DNA from: Campylobacterales bacterium
GTDB lineage: Bacteria > Campylobacterota > Campylobacteria > Campylobacterales > QNZT01
Assembly: GCA_027068765.1 (NCBI GenBank)
Contig: JAMOMC010000057.1
Location: forward strand, 1-34,806
Length of the DNA: 34,806 nt
Reading direction: 5' to 3'
The position numbers and the translations under genes were made by a program. The notes under the pieces are model-generated. The model made no database searches. It saw only the letters and a list, made by a program, of their open reading frames with translations, and had not been told where the DNA came from. Positions 25,658 through 34,500 of the stretch are shown here, one piece after another; position 1 is the stretch's first letter, and every line of letters begins with the position of its first letter.

Positions 25658-26620
25658 TTAAAAAATAGAGTTTATCTCTGCCATTGTTAAGCTTTGAAAA
25701 CCATACTCTTTTTCTAAAACTTTATAATGTTTTAGTATCTTTTCTAAAAAAGTGATATTTTCATCTGTATAGACTCCAAAATTATGCGGATGCCACCAAA
25801 GATGAAAAAGCTCTTTATTTTTTGCAGCATAGCTCATCGCATCTGTAACTCTTTTTAGGCGAAGAGAGTCTAAAAAAGAGAGTTTTGGAGAGTGAGGTCT
25901 TAAAAATCTACTAGCAGGAATATCCAAAGGTGTTGTATCTGTAGTCTTTTCTAGCTTATAAGTGTGATAACCTGAGATATTAAGATATGAGTCTATGATA
26001 CGAAGCACTCTTTTTAGAGCTGTTTTTTTCTCTTTTTCACTTTTAGCTTCATAAATCCACCCTTTTTCATTTCCACGATATGCTTTTATGCCTATTTTTT
26101 TGATGACATTTATATAGTTTTTATTGTACTGGTTTCTAGGAAAGACCAGAGATTTTAACTCTATACCTTTTTTTTCAGCAATATTTTTAGCTACTTTTAA
26201 ATCTTCATAAAAAGCCTCTTCATCTTGCCCTTCTTCAAGACAGTAATAGTGTGAAAATGTGTGAGTTGCCATCTCTTGATTTTCATAAGATGTAATTAAA
26301 TCAATACTTTTTGGTGCAAAATGATACTCATCTTTTAGGTTTTGGTTTTGCTCTATATAGCTATATAGATTTATCTCATCATCTTTATAATTTGGTTTTA
26401 TTTTGGGATAATTTTTTATAAGTTCATTTTTATCTTTACAAAAAATATATCCTAAAGTTGCCCAAGTTACATGAGTGTCATATTTTTTAAAAAGCTCTAA
26501 CATTCTCTCAACTGCTTTTGGTGTGCCATCAAGATTTTTAGCATAATTTTCAACACTAACAACATCTTTCATCCCCCAGTATAGCTCAAAATCAAGCGAA
26601 ATTGCAAAGACTCCGTTCAT
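25658..26620 (-). CDS. Polysaccharide deacetylase (NodB-like) family protein
   Basis: The protein has 320 residues with no signal peptide. NodB-type motifs can be seen: SLDFELYWG near the N-terminus (Asp10, metal/catalytic), MATHTFSHYY as the HxxxH metal motif, and LVFPRNQYN. The C-terminal HLWWHPHNFG supplies a further histidine, typical of deacetylases found in capsule and O-antigen loci. It presumably acts on an N-acetylated glycan; the substrate is unknown. Its ATG overlaps the pit stop (TAATG), so it is translationally coupled to a phosphate transporter, an odd pairing. Confidence 0.85.
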   Translation of the reverse strand: MNGVFAISLDFELYWGMKDVVSVENYAKNLDGTPKAVERMLELFKKYDTHVTWATLGYIFCKDKNELIKNYPKIKPNYKDDEINLYSYIEQNQNLKDEYHFAPKSIDLITSYENQEMATHTFSHYYCLEEGQDEEAFYEDLKVAKNIAEKKGIELKSLVFPRNQYNKNYINVIKKIGIKAYRGNEKGWIYEAKSEKEKKTALKRVLRIIDSYLNISGYHTYKLEKTTDTTPLDIPASRFLRPHSPKLSFLDSLRLKRVTDAMSYAAKNKELFHLWWHPHNFGVYTDENITFLEKILKHYKVLEKEYGFQSLTMAEINSIF

Positions 26621-28266
26621 TAAGTTGACATCCCTTTAATCATAAAAAATATCAATGCAGATAAAATAGCAGCAGAGGGAACAGTTACAATCCAAGCGGT
26701 AATAATCTTTTTAGCTGTATCTCTTTTTACATATCTTACTTTTTGCGCACTTTTAATAGCTTTTTTGGCATTTTTTATCATCTCCTCTTCATCTTCTATT
26801 AGTTGATAGAGTGCGACAATTCTCTTATAGTTATCTTTTGATTTTTTATCTTGTGATAGAAGAGTATTTAACTCTGCATTGTATGCTCTTAATTTTTTCT
26901 CTTCATCTTGGACTATGATTTTTTCACTTTTTTTACTCTTTTGTTTTCCATTTGCATCTAGCCACTCTCTTAAAAAACCAACTCCAAATACTCCACCAAT
27001 AGTAATATGAGTAGAACTCACAGGAAGCCCAAGCTGACTAGCAATGATAACAGTAATAGCAGCTGCCATAGCGATAGAAAAAGCTCTTATTTGATCTAAC
27101 TCTGTTATCTCTGTTCCAACTGTTTTAATAAGTTTTGGTCCATAAAGAGCAAGTCCAACAGCAATTCCAATAGCACCAACAGCCATCACCCAAAAAGGGA
27201 TACCAGCACTCGAAGAGATACCACCTGTGTGAACCGCATCACTAATAGCAGCAAGTGGTCCAATGGCATTTGCAACATCGTTAGCTCCATGAGCAAAACT
27301 CAAAAGGGCAGCTGCAAATATAAGAGGAATAGTAAAAAGTTTGTTTACACCATCTCTTGAGTTTTCAATATTTTTATCTTTTTTTGATATATTTTTTTTC
27401 ACTAAGATATATACTACAACAGCAACTACAAGCCCCATAATCGCGGCTGTTAAAAAGCTAGGTTTTTTGGCTATTTCAACAGATGTAAATAGATATTCAT
27501 TGATAAACGAAGTGATACTTGGCCAAATCTTTTTTAACCCCTTAAGAGTAAGATAAGTGACAAATGCCCAAGACATGATAGCCACATAGACAGGAACCCA
27601 TTTTTTGGCCGATTTTATTCTATCGTCTTTAAATACGATTGTCTTTTTTATAGAGAGTAAAAAACCAGCAGCTACAAGACCCCCTAAAAGTGGAGATATG
27701 ATCCAAGAAGCTGCAATCGCTCCCATAGTCCCCCAAGCGACGATAGAAAAACCAGCAGCTGCAATACCCGCACCCATAACACCACCAACAATAGAGTGTG
27801 TTGTAGATACAGGAGCTTTGAAGATAGTTGCTAAGTTTAGCCAGATAGCGGCTGATAAAAGTGCCGCCATCATCGCCCAGATAAATGCATCAGTATTATC
27901 ACCAAATGCATCTATATCTATAATCCCTTTTTTGATTGTCTTTACAACATCTCCACCAGCGATAAATGCCCCACTAGTTTCAAAAACAATAGCAATCGCA
28001 ATCGCTCCTCCCATAGTTAGGGCTTTTGAGCCAACTGCTGGGCCTACATTGTTTGCTACATCGTTTGCTCCGATATTCATAGCCATGTATGCACCAAAGA
28101 GTGCTGCTATGGCTAAAAATGTACTATTTGGAATATCTCCAGTTGATGAGAAGCTGTAGATTAGAACTACCGCCATAAAAACGAGTGCTATACCGATTTT
28201 CATAAAATCAACACCACTTGATTTCATAGCTTTTTTTTGCATCTTGTTGATGGTTTTTATTTCCAT
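26620..28266 (-). CDS. PiT-family inorganic phosphate transporter
   Basis: Inner-membrane phosphate symporter of 548 residues. The duplicated PHO-4 signature is present: NIGANDVANNVGPAVGS in the first half and HGANDVANAIGPLAA in the second. The paired motifs APVSTTHSIVGG and LPVSSTHITIGG are also there. A long charged cytoplasmic region (about 440-515) precedes the last helix. About ten or more membrane segments are apparent. It is divergent from the porin with a shared 145-base control region. On its strand a -10 TATAAT (28323-28328) lies 17 bases from the edge of the Pho-like box. Low-affinity constitutive uptake is usual for PiT, so possible Pho control would be notable. Confidence 0.93.
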   Translation of the reverse strand: MEIKTINKMQKKAMKSSGVDFMKIGIALVFMAVVLIYSFSSTGDIPNSTFLAIAALFGAYMAMNIGANDVANNVGPAVGSKALTMGGAIAIAIVFETSGAFIAGGDVVKTIKKGIIDIDAFGDNTDAFIWAMMAALLSAAIWLNLATIFKAPVSTTHSIVGGVMGAGIAAAGFSIVAWGTMGAIAASWIISPLLGGLVAAGFLLSIKKTIVFKDDRIKSAKKWVPVYVAIMSWAFVTYLTLKGLKKIWPSITSFINEYLFTSVEIAKKPSFLTAAIMGLVVAVVVYILVKKNISKKDKNIENSRDGVNKLFTIPLIFAAALLSFAHGANDVANAIGPLAAISDAVHTGGISSSAGIPFWVMAVGAIGIAVGLALYGPKLIKTVGTEITELDQIRAFSIAMAAAITVIIASQLGLPVSSTHITIGGVFGVGFLREWLDANGKQKSKKSEKIIVQDEEKKLRAYNAELNTLLSQDKKSKDNYKRIVALYQLIEDEEEMIKNAKKAIKSAQKVRYVKRDTAKKIITAWIVTVPSAAILSALIFFMIKGMST

Positions 28267-28345
28267 AAAGTTGGTCGTTCCCTTCTATCAAAATTAGTTT
28301 AATAGTATCTCTATTTATCTTGATTATAAATGAAATTTTATTTTT

Positions 28346-28379
28346 TTGTAACCATTTTGTAATGTAAATTGGTTATTAT
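28346..28379 (+). promoter_or_regulatory. Pho-type box and -10 of the porin gene
   Basis: TTGTAAC (28346-28352) and TTGTAAT (28357-28363) repeat with a 4-base spacer; the first 17 bases equal the pstS box. The -10 TATTAT (28374-28379) follows after 10 bases, the same spacing as at pstS. The divergent PiT gene has a TATAAT on the other side (28323-28328), so one box may serve both directions. Confidence 0.68.
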
Positions 28380-28411
28380 TTGTCTATAAAACAATTACAC
28401 AAAGGAAAAAA

Positions 28412-29416
28412 ATGAGAAAAATTTTACTATCTACTGTGGCTTTAGCCCTTGTTTCAAGCTCACTAACTGCAAAAGAGTCTAAGGTTGAGTCTAAAGTACC
28501 ACTTTTAAAGTTCAATGGAAAACACTATCTTGGGTTTGTACATAATTCAGATAAAGATATAAGTAAATTTGAGACAAGACGAAACTATCTACAAGTAAAA
28601 GCTTATTTTGATGAAGAGTCAAAAAACCACTTTAGGCTAACTCTTGATACAAAGGATGTAGATGGAAGCTCAAACATAAGATTAAAATATGCCTATTTGT
28701 ATTTAAATCTTAAAAAGTATCTGCCATTTACTGCTGTTGAAATTGGGCAGGTTCACAAAACTTGGATAGATTATGAGTCAAAACATGGCTGGAGTTATAG
28801 ATCTATCTCTAAAGTTTTTGCAGAAAAAGGGGCTAACCTTACAAAGTCTGCAGATAGAGGTATAAACTTTAAGACAAACATGACAAATTTTTCAAGTGAA
28901 ATAGGTATTTTTAATGGTGAAGGGTATTCAGGTGAGCAAAGTGGAAAAGGATTGTCATTAGAGGGTAGATTAACTTATCATGTTTTGGGTGGTGGAGATA
29001 AAAAACCAAAAGAATCTAGTAAATATACAAATGTATCAGTTTTTGGAGAGTTTAATACAAAAAATGAAAAATATGGAGCAGGTGATGACTATAAATGGTA
29101 TGGAGTTCATGCAGTTTATAACCAAAAAGAATTTTTAGTATCAACACAATACATAGCAACTATAGATGCAATAGACAAATATGCAGGAGATGGTTATAGT
29201 GCAAATGCTATTTATAGGTTTATGAAAGATTGGAGTTTGCTTGCAAGATATGATAGTTTTGAGCTTGAAAAAGATGCAAGTGAAGAGATTAGATTGATTG
29301 CAGGAGTTTCTCATAGATACTCAAAACATGTAGAAGTAGTAGCAAATGTTATAAAAAGTGAAAAAAACTCAGTTGACGATACAGCTTTTATGTTGACAGC
29401 AGAGGTAAATTGGTAA
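28412..29416 (+). CDS. Outer-membrane porin, probably phosphate-related
   Basis: The 334 residues begin with a signal peptide (about 1-20, ending SLTAK). Amphipathic strands typical of a beta-barrel follow, and the chain ends in Trp (LTAEVNW), the outer-membrane assembly signal. Periodic segments such as RNYLQVKAYFDEE, NIRLKYAYLYLNL and SLLARYDSFELEK fit barrel strands. It resembles OprP/OprO-type or general Campylobacterota porins; the exact specificity cannot be read. The Pho-like box and the neighbours (PiT divergent, PPK2 downstream) suggest phosphate or polyphosphate passage (inference). Start ATG with AAAGGAA. Confidence 0.8.
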   Translation: MRKILLSTVALALVSSSLTAKESKVESKVPLLKFNGKHYLGFVHNSDKDISKFETRRNYLQVKAYFDEESKNHFRLTLDTKDVDGSSNIRLKYAYLYLNLKKYLPFTAVEIGQVHKTWIDYESKHGWSYRSISKVFAEKGANLTKSADRGINFKTNMTNFSSEIGIFNGEGYSGEQSGKGLSLEGRLTYHVLGGGDKKPKESSKYTNVSVFGEFNTKNEKYGAGDDYKWYGVHAVYNQKEFLVSTQYIATIDAIDKYAGDGYSANAIYRFMKDWSLLARYDSFELEKDASEEIRLIAGVSHRYSKHVEVVANVIKSEKNSVDDTAFMLTAEVNW

Positions 29417-29467
29417 ACTTATAATAAATATATAGTATAATTAGACCATAAAAAATTAAGGGTATTT

Positions 29468-30280
29468 ATGGCTGAGTCTAAAAATGGAAAAGTTCAAATT
29501 TGGGTTAAAAAAGAGACATTAGAGTATGAAAATGAGTTAAGAAGATTACAAGTTGAGCTTTTAAAATTTCAAAACCATGTTAAAAATAAAGGTCTTAGGG
29601 TTTTGATGATTTTTGAAGGCAGAGATGCTGCTGGAAAAGGTGGAGCCATAAAGAGAATCACTGAACATTTAAACCCAAGGGGAGCTAGAGTTGTAGCTTT
29701 GGAAAAACCATCAGACAAAGAGAAAACTCAGTGGTATTTTCAAAGATATGTTAGTTACCTTCCAAGTGCTGGTGAAATAGTTCTTTTTGATAGATCTTGG
29801 TACAATAGGGCAGGTGTTGAGCCTGTTATGGGGTTTTGTACACAAGCTGAACATAAAGAGTTTTTGAGAGAAGTTCCCGAATTTGAGAAGATGCTTGTAA
29901 ACTCTGGAATTATTTTGATGAAGTTTTATATCTCAGTTAGCAAAGATGAACAGGCAAGACGATTTGAAAAAAGAAGAAATGATCCACTAAAACAGTACAA
30001 AATCTCTCCAATTGACGAAAAAGCCCAAGAGATGTGGGATGCCTACACGGTTGCTAAATACTCAATGCTTTTTTCATCAAATACCCCTCGCTCCCCTTGG
30101 ATAGTAGTTCGCTCAGACGATAAGAAAAAAGCTAGAATAAATTGTATAAAACATATCTTATCTACAGTAAAGTATCCAAGTAAGATAGAAAGTAGTTTTT
30201 TAAAAACAGATAATGACATTTTGCAAACTGGTGAAGAGGAGATTAGTAGAATGGAAGAGAATTTACAAGAGGCACTTTAG
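29468..30280 (+). CDS. ppk2: Polyphosphate kinase 2 family protein
   Basis: Transfers phosphate between polyphosphate and nucleotides. The protein has 270 residues in a single P-loop kinase domain (PPK2 class I size). Walker A is GRDAAGKGG (51-59). The Walker B/lid region is VLFDRSWYNRAGVEPVMGF, followed by FEKRRNDPLKQYKISPID and a C-terminal SPWIVVRSDDKKKARIN. It lies 51 bases after the porin. A TATAAT (29436-29441) before the start suggests an additional promoter, but no -35 or Pho-like box is seen there. Likely function: polyphosphate-driven GTP or ATP formation, linked to the adjacent phosphate uptake genes. Confidence 0.92.
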   Translation: MAESKNGKVQIWVKKETLEYENELRRLQVELLKFQNHVKNKGLRVLMIFEGRDAAGKGGAIKRITEHLNPRGARVVALEKPSDKEKTQWYFQRYVSYLPSAGEIVLFDRSWYNRAGVEPVMGFCTQAEHKEFLREVPEFEKMLVNSGIILMKFYISVSKDEQARRFEKRRNDPLKQYKISPIDEKAQEMWDAYTVAKYSMLFSSNTPRSPWIVVRSDDKKKARINCIKHILSTVKYPSKIESSFLKTDNDILQTGEEEISRMEENLQEAL

Positions 30281-30367
30281 TATCAATTCATCATGTTTTT
30301 GATGAAAATTATCTCTTTAAAAGATAAATCAAGGTCTTTAAACTTTTCTACAAAAAGATCAGTTTTA

Positions 30368-30925
30368 TTACTTAACAAGTATAGTTGTCCCCCAATTTTT
30401 ATTTGATGGTTTCTCTTTTAATCTCCAACCATCTTTAAGTAACTCTTTTCGTATAAGCCAATTCATCCCACCATGCCCAAAAAGTAACACTTTATTATAT
30501 TTGTTTGAAAACACAAGTAACTTTAAAGATGCTTGTTGAGCTTGAAGTTTGGATTCTTTGAGTGATAAACCAATTTTACCAAAACTAAAAAAAGACAATA
30601 CTCTTATAATCAACAGCCATCGCATAGGTGGCAATTTTAAAAATGGTATATCTATCTTTGGTATCTTTGCCTCATTAAACAAACTATTTTCTTCATCAAT
30701 ATTCAAAGAGAGCATTTTAGCAGATAATTGTGTTCGCTTAAGCGAACTTGTGAGAACCACATCTGAACCTTGGGCTAATTCTATTGTCTTTTGTGTAGGT
30801 TTACTATCTTTACAAATCCCTGAAATATCATACTTTTTTACCCAATCTTGCAATTTACTAGCATGTATCTTTTGACTATTATCCATATCTACTTTTGCAT
30901 GGCGAATAAGGATGATATGTTTCAC
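30368..30925 (-). CDS. Histidine phosphatase superfamily protein
   Basis: The protein has 185 residues with the phosphoglycerate-mutase-like fold: the N-terminal phosphohistidine motif LIRHAKV (the RHA variant of RHG), a central TSSLKRTQLSAKML, and a C-terminal LLFGHGGMNWLIR with the second histidine. The start is GTG at 30925, chosen because MKHIILIRHAK is the family N-terminus and the upstream gene ends two bases before it. The substrate is unknown. The middle region contains a short hydrophobic stretch (MRWLLIIRVLSFF) which is unusual for soluble members and could associate with the membrane. Confidence 0.82.
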   Translation of the reverse strand: MKHIILIRHAKVDMDNSQKIHASKLQDWVKKYDISGICKDSKPTQKTIELAQGSDVVLTSSLKRTQLSAKMLSLNIDEENSLFNEAKIPKIDIPFLKLPPMRWLLIIRVLSFFSFGKIGLSLKESKLQAQQASLKLLVFSNKYNKVLLFGHGGMNWLIRKELLKDGWRLKEKPSNKNWGTTILVK

Positions 30926-30927
30926 TT

Positions 30928-31407
30928 TTAACTAGTATAATCCAACACTTCTTTGGTAAACTCCAAAGGATATACAAAAATGATTTTAAACATTAATGAG
31001 ATAGTCGCTTTATCTTTGATATCTGTCTCTACCATAGAGAGAGTAAAACCTTCTCCATCTTTCATATTTTTTGGTTTTACTTTGATAATAATTGGTTTTA
31101 GAGTCTTTAACATATTTAACATAGACTTTTGTTTTTTGGCTTTCAATCCCCCTAATATATCTCCTTCTATGTTTAAAGCTTCAATGAAAAGTGCAAAAGT
31201 ATCTTTGTAGATATATTTGTTCCATGAGATATTTCCACCGTTAAAACGAAACTTGGTAGATTTGTCCGAAAATAGTTCTAGTCCTTCTATTCGTATATCT
31301 TTAACCATTTGAAAAAAGAGCTCTTCTCCACCTATACTTTTTGCATATAATAATAACTGGTCATGTAGCTGTTGCTTCTTTTTTTCAGATAAGTCTTTAA
31401 AATTCAT
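30928..31407 (-). CDS. Hypothetical protein of unknown family
   Basis: The protein has 159 residues, lysine-rich, with no signal peptide or clear membrane helix. I do not recognise the family. The N-terminus (KDLSEKKKQQLHDQLLLYAKSI) is helical and charged. The middle has alternating strands (FRFNGGNISWNKYIYKDTF), and the C-terminal region (ISLMFKIIFVYPLEFTKEVL) is hydrophobic. The start ATG has AAAGGAA six bases upstream. The stop lies two bases before the GTG of the phosphatase gene, so the two are an operon. A short possible ORF ends inside its start. Confidence 0.7.
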   Translation of the reverse strand: MNFKDLSEKKKQQLHDQLLLYAKSIGGEELFFQMVKDIRIEGLELFSDKSTKFRFNGGNISWNKYIYKDTFALFIEALNIEGDILGGLKAKKQKSMLNMLKTLKPIIIKVKPKNMKDGEGFTLSMVETDIKDKATISLMFKIIFVYPLEFTKEVLDYTS

Positions 31408-31519
31408 AATATTCCTTTGTATTTAGACAGTATACCTTTTTAAATCTAGGCTGAGTACTTGCAAACTTCATTTGAAACTCCACCATCTTCTCAAAAGAAT
31501 AGGTTTTGCACTCTCCCAT
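31397..31519 (-). CDS. Possible small protein, 40 residues, after hsdR
   Basis: The ATG at 31519 opens a 40-codon frame (beginning MGECKTYSFEKMVEFQMKF, ending KEYYEF) that overlaps the start of the next gene by 11 bases. It lies in the same frame as hsdR, with no stop between the hsdR TAA (31553-31555) and this ATG. It could therefore be a separate small gene, a fragment of a decayed gene, or an extension reached by stop read-through. Residue composition looks protein-like. The ribosome site is poor. I recognise no family. Confidence 0.35.
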   Translation of the reverse strand: MGECKTYSFEKMVEFQMKFASTQPRFKKVYCLNTKEYYEF

Positions 31520-31552
31520 GTCGCATCTATTATAAAAATTACTAATATTATT

Positions 31553-34500
31553 TTACAATGTTTTTCTACTATACTTCTTAAAATTTTCAGCCTGTTCAAA
31601 TATCTCTTTAAACACTTCATCCTTTGTAATTGGAGGGTAACCATGTTTAGCCAGTAACATAATAAGGTCAACTTTAAGTTCAGCCTTAATATCATCTCTG
31701 ATATTCCAATCTGTATATTTAGATTTATCATCTACAACTTTCTTTACTTCTTTAGCTAATATTATTAATTTATCATCTGGATAGTCAAAGTCAAACTTAA
31801 AAGCTATAGCTTTTAAGATGTCATAAAAAGCTTTTTCCTCAAAATCAATACCCATATCTTTAAATGATTCTTTCTCTTTTTTAAGCTCATGGTACAAATC
31901 AATAATCTCATCCGTGAAGTCCTCTAAGACGCTACTGACTAAAACATCTTCTTCTTTTCTTTCATTGTATTTTTCAACTAGGTTTGTAAATTTTTTAGAA
32001 AAATCTACAGCTTTTACTTTATTGACCTTTTTAAAATCTTCTAGTGCTTTTGCTAGTAGTTGTTGAAGTAGTTTTATCTTTGTATTTGGTAGTTTAATTT
32101 TATCAATCTTATTGATATAATCTTCATCAAATATATCTATCTGGGCTTCATCCTCAGATCCTAGTTTAAATATCTCTTCAACTCCATCACTTTTAAGAGC
32201 CTCTGCTATCATCTGCGATACTTTTGCATTCATCTGTGCAGAATCTGGTGCATCACCACGAGTCAGCTTAATCACGATTGAGCGAATTGCTAAATAAAAG
32301 TGAATATAATCTTTTTCGTTCTGAGTGAAAGCTTCACTACCGCAACATATATCATAAGCCGACTTTAGCCTTTTAACTAGATACATAAATCTTGTTTCTA
32401 ACTCTTTAGTTAGTTGTACATACTCTACTGCTTTATTTAAACACTCCAGTTGCTCAGTTGGTGTTCCATCAAAATAAAGAGAAGTATCAAACTTATGAAA
32501 CAGTAAGAAAAGTAAATCTAGTTGATCTTTTACAACAACGATAGAATCATTTATATCTTCAAAGTTTTGCCCATCTATCCTTGAAAATTGTTTAAGAGCT
32601 TTGTTCATGGCTGTTTTTATACCTATATAGTCAACTACAAGCCCTTTGCTTTTTGATTTGTACTTTCTATTTACTCTTGAGATAGTTTGGATAAGGCTAT
32701 GCTCTTGTATAGGTTTGTCTATGTATATTGTGTCTAAAAATGGCACATCAAAGCCTGTGAGCCACATATCTACAACTATAGCAATTTTAAAGTTCGATTT
32801 TTCATTTTTAAATTGGGTATCAAGAGTCTTTCTATACTTTTTAGATCCCAGCATATCGTACAACTCTTTTTCATCATCTTTATTTCGAGTCATAATCATT
32901 TTGATTTTTTCTAATGGTAGTATCTCTCTTCTTTCTTTGTCTGTAAGCTCTACAGTTTCATCACAAACTCTTTTATCATTCCACTGCGGTCTGAGTGCAA
33001 CAAGCTCTTTAAATAGTGCATAAGCAATCTTTCTACTACTTGATACAAATATAGCTTTACCTTTGACTGTAGCACCTTCGCTAACTCTATTTTCATAATG
33101 TTTTACAAAATCTTTTGCTATAGCTTTAAGTCTATCAGGGTCTCCTAGTATTTCACTCATATTTGCCATAGATTTTTTACTTGTCTCTATCTGATACTCA
33201 TTAGCTCCAGCTCCTGCACACTCTTCATAATAATCTTCTATATCTTGTAATTTACTATTGTCCAGTAGCACCTTTGCAGCTCTTCCCTCATAGACAACTC
33301 TAACAGTTATCTCGTCCCTAACTGATTCAGTCATAGTATAACTATCTACTATATTTCCAAATACATCTAAAGTTGCATCTATTGGAGTGCCTGTAAATCC
33401 TACAAAAGTTGCATTGGGTAAAGAGTCATGCAAGTATTTTGCAAAGCCATAAGTTTTTTTAACACCATCTTTTGTTACTTTTACTTTTTGCTCTAGGTTG
33501 ATTTGACTACGATGTGCTTCATCAGATATACAGATAATATTTGTTCGCTCACTAAGAAGTTCTAAATCTTCTGTAAACTTATGAATAGTAGTAAGAAACA
33601 CCCCGCCACTCTCACGACTTTGTAACTTTTTTCTTAAATCTTCACGACTCTCTACACTAACAACTATATCATCACCTATGAAACCTTTGGCATTTACAAA
33701 CTGAGAACTTAGTTGAGTATCTAAGTCTGTTCTATCTGTGATAAGTATGATAGTAGGACTTGAAAAGTCTACACTTTTCATAAGCATACGAGTTAGATAA
33801 AGCATTGTAAAACTTTTGCCACATCCAGTAGCACCAAAGTATGTACCACCTTTACCATCTCCATGAGGTCGTAGATGAAGTTTTATGTTTTCATAGAGTT
33901 TTTTTGTGGCATAGTACTGAGGATAACGACACACTATCTTTTGTTCATCTTTTGACTTATCAGGCATGTAGATAAAGTTATGGATGATATCTACTAATCT
34001 TTCTTTGTTAAACATCCCAGCAATCATAGAGTACATAGAGTCTATCCCATCTACATCTATCTCGTCACCAGTTATCTTTCTCCAAGCATAAAAGAACTCA
34101 TAGGGTGCAAAAAATGAACCTGCTTTATTGTTCACTCCATCACTTATGATGCAAAAGGCATTGTATTTGAAAAGCTCAGGTATATCTCTTTTGTATCTTG
34201 TAGTAAGTTGGACAAAAGCATCATGAAGTGTAGCTTCTTCTCTTATGGCACTTTTAAACTCAAACACGACCAATGGCATACCGTTTATATACAGTATGCC
34301 ATCAGGTATTCTTCTTTCATAACCAACTATTTCGAGTTGATTTACTATTTTAAAATTGTTTTTTTCTACATCTTCGTAGTTTATAAACTGTATATGAATG
34401 TCTTTGGCTACTGCATCTTCTCTTTTAAAGATAAAACCATCAGATACAAGCTTCATGATGGATTTGTTTGTATCGTACAGATCACTAGCTGGATATGATT

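Noticed and set aside
27605-28159. 184-codon open frame on the plus strand opposite the PiT gene
   Set aside because: It mirrors the alanine/glycine-rich membrane gene on the other strand. Its composition (Ala, Pro, Ile runs) and lack of a ribosome site mark it as an antisense shadow.
32646-33023. 125-codon open frame opposite hsdR
   Set aside because: Antisense to the helicase region of hsdR, whose motifs are intact; composition is Phe/Ser/Leu-rich.
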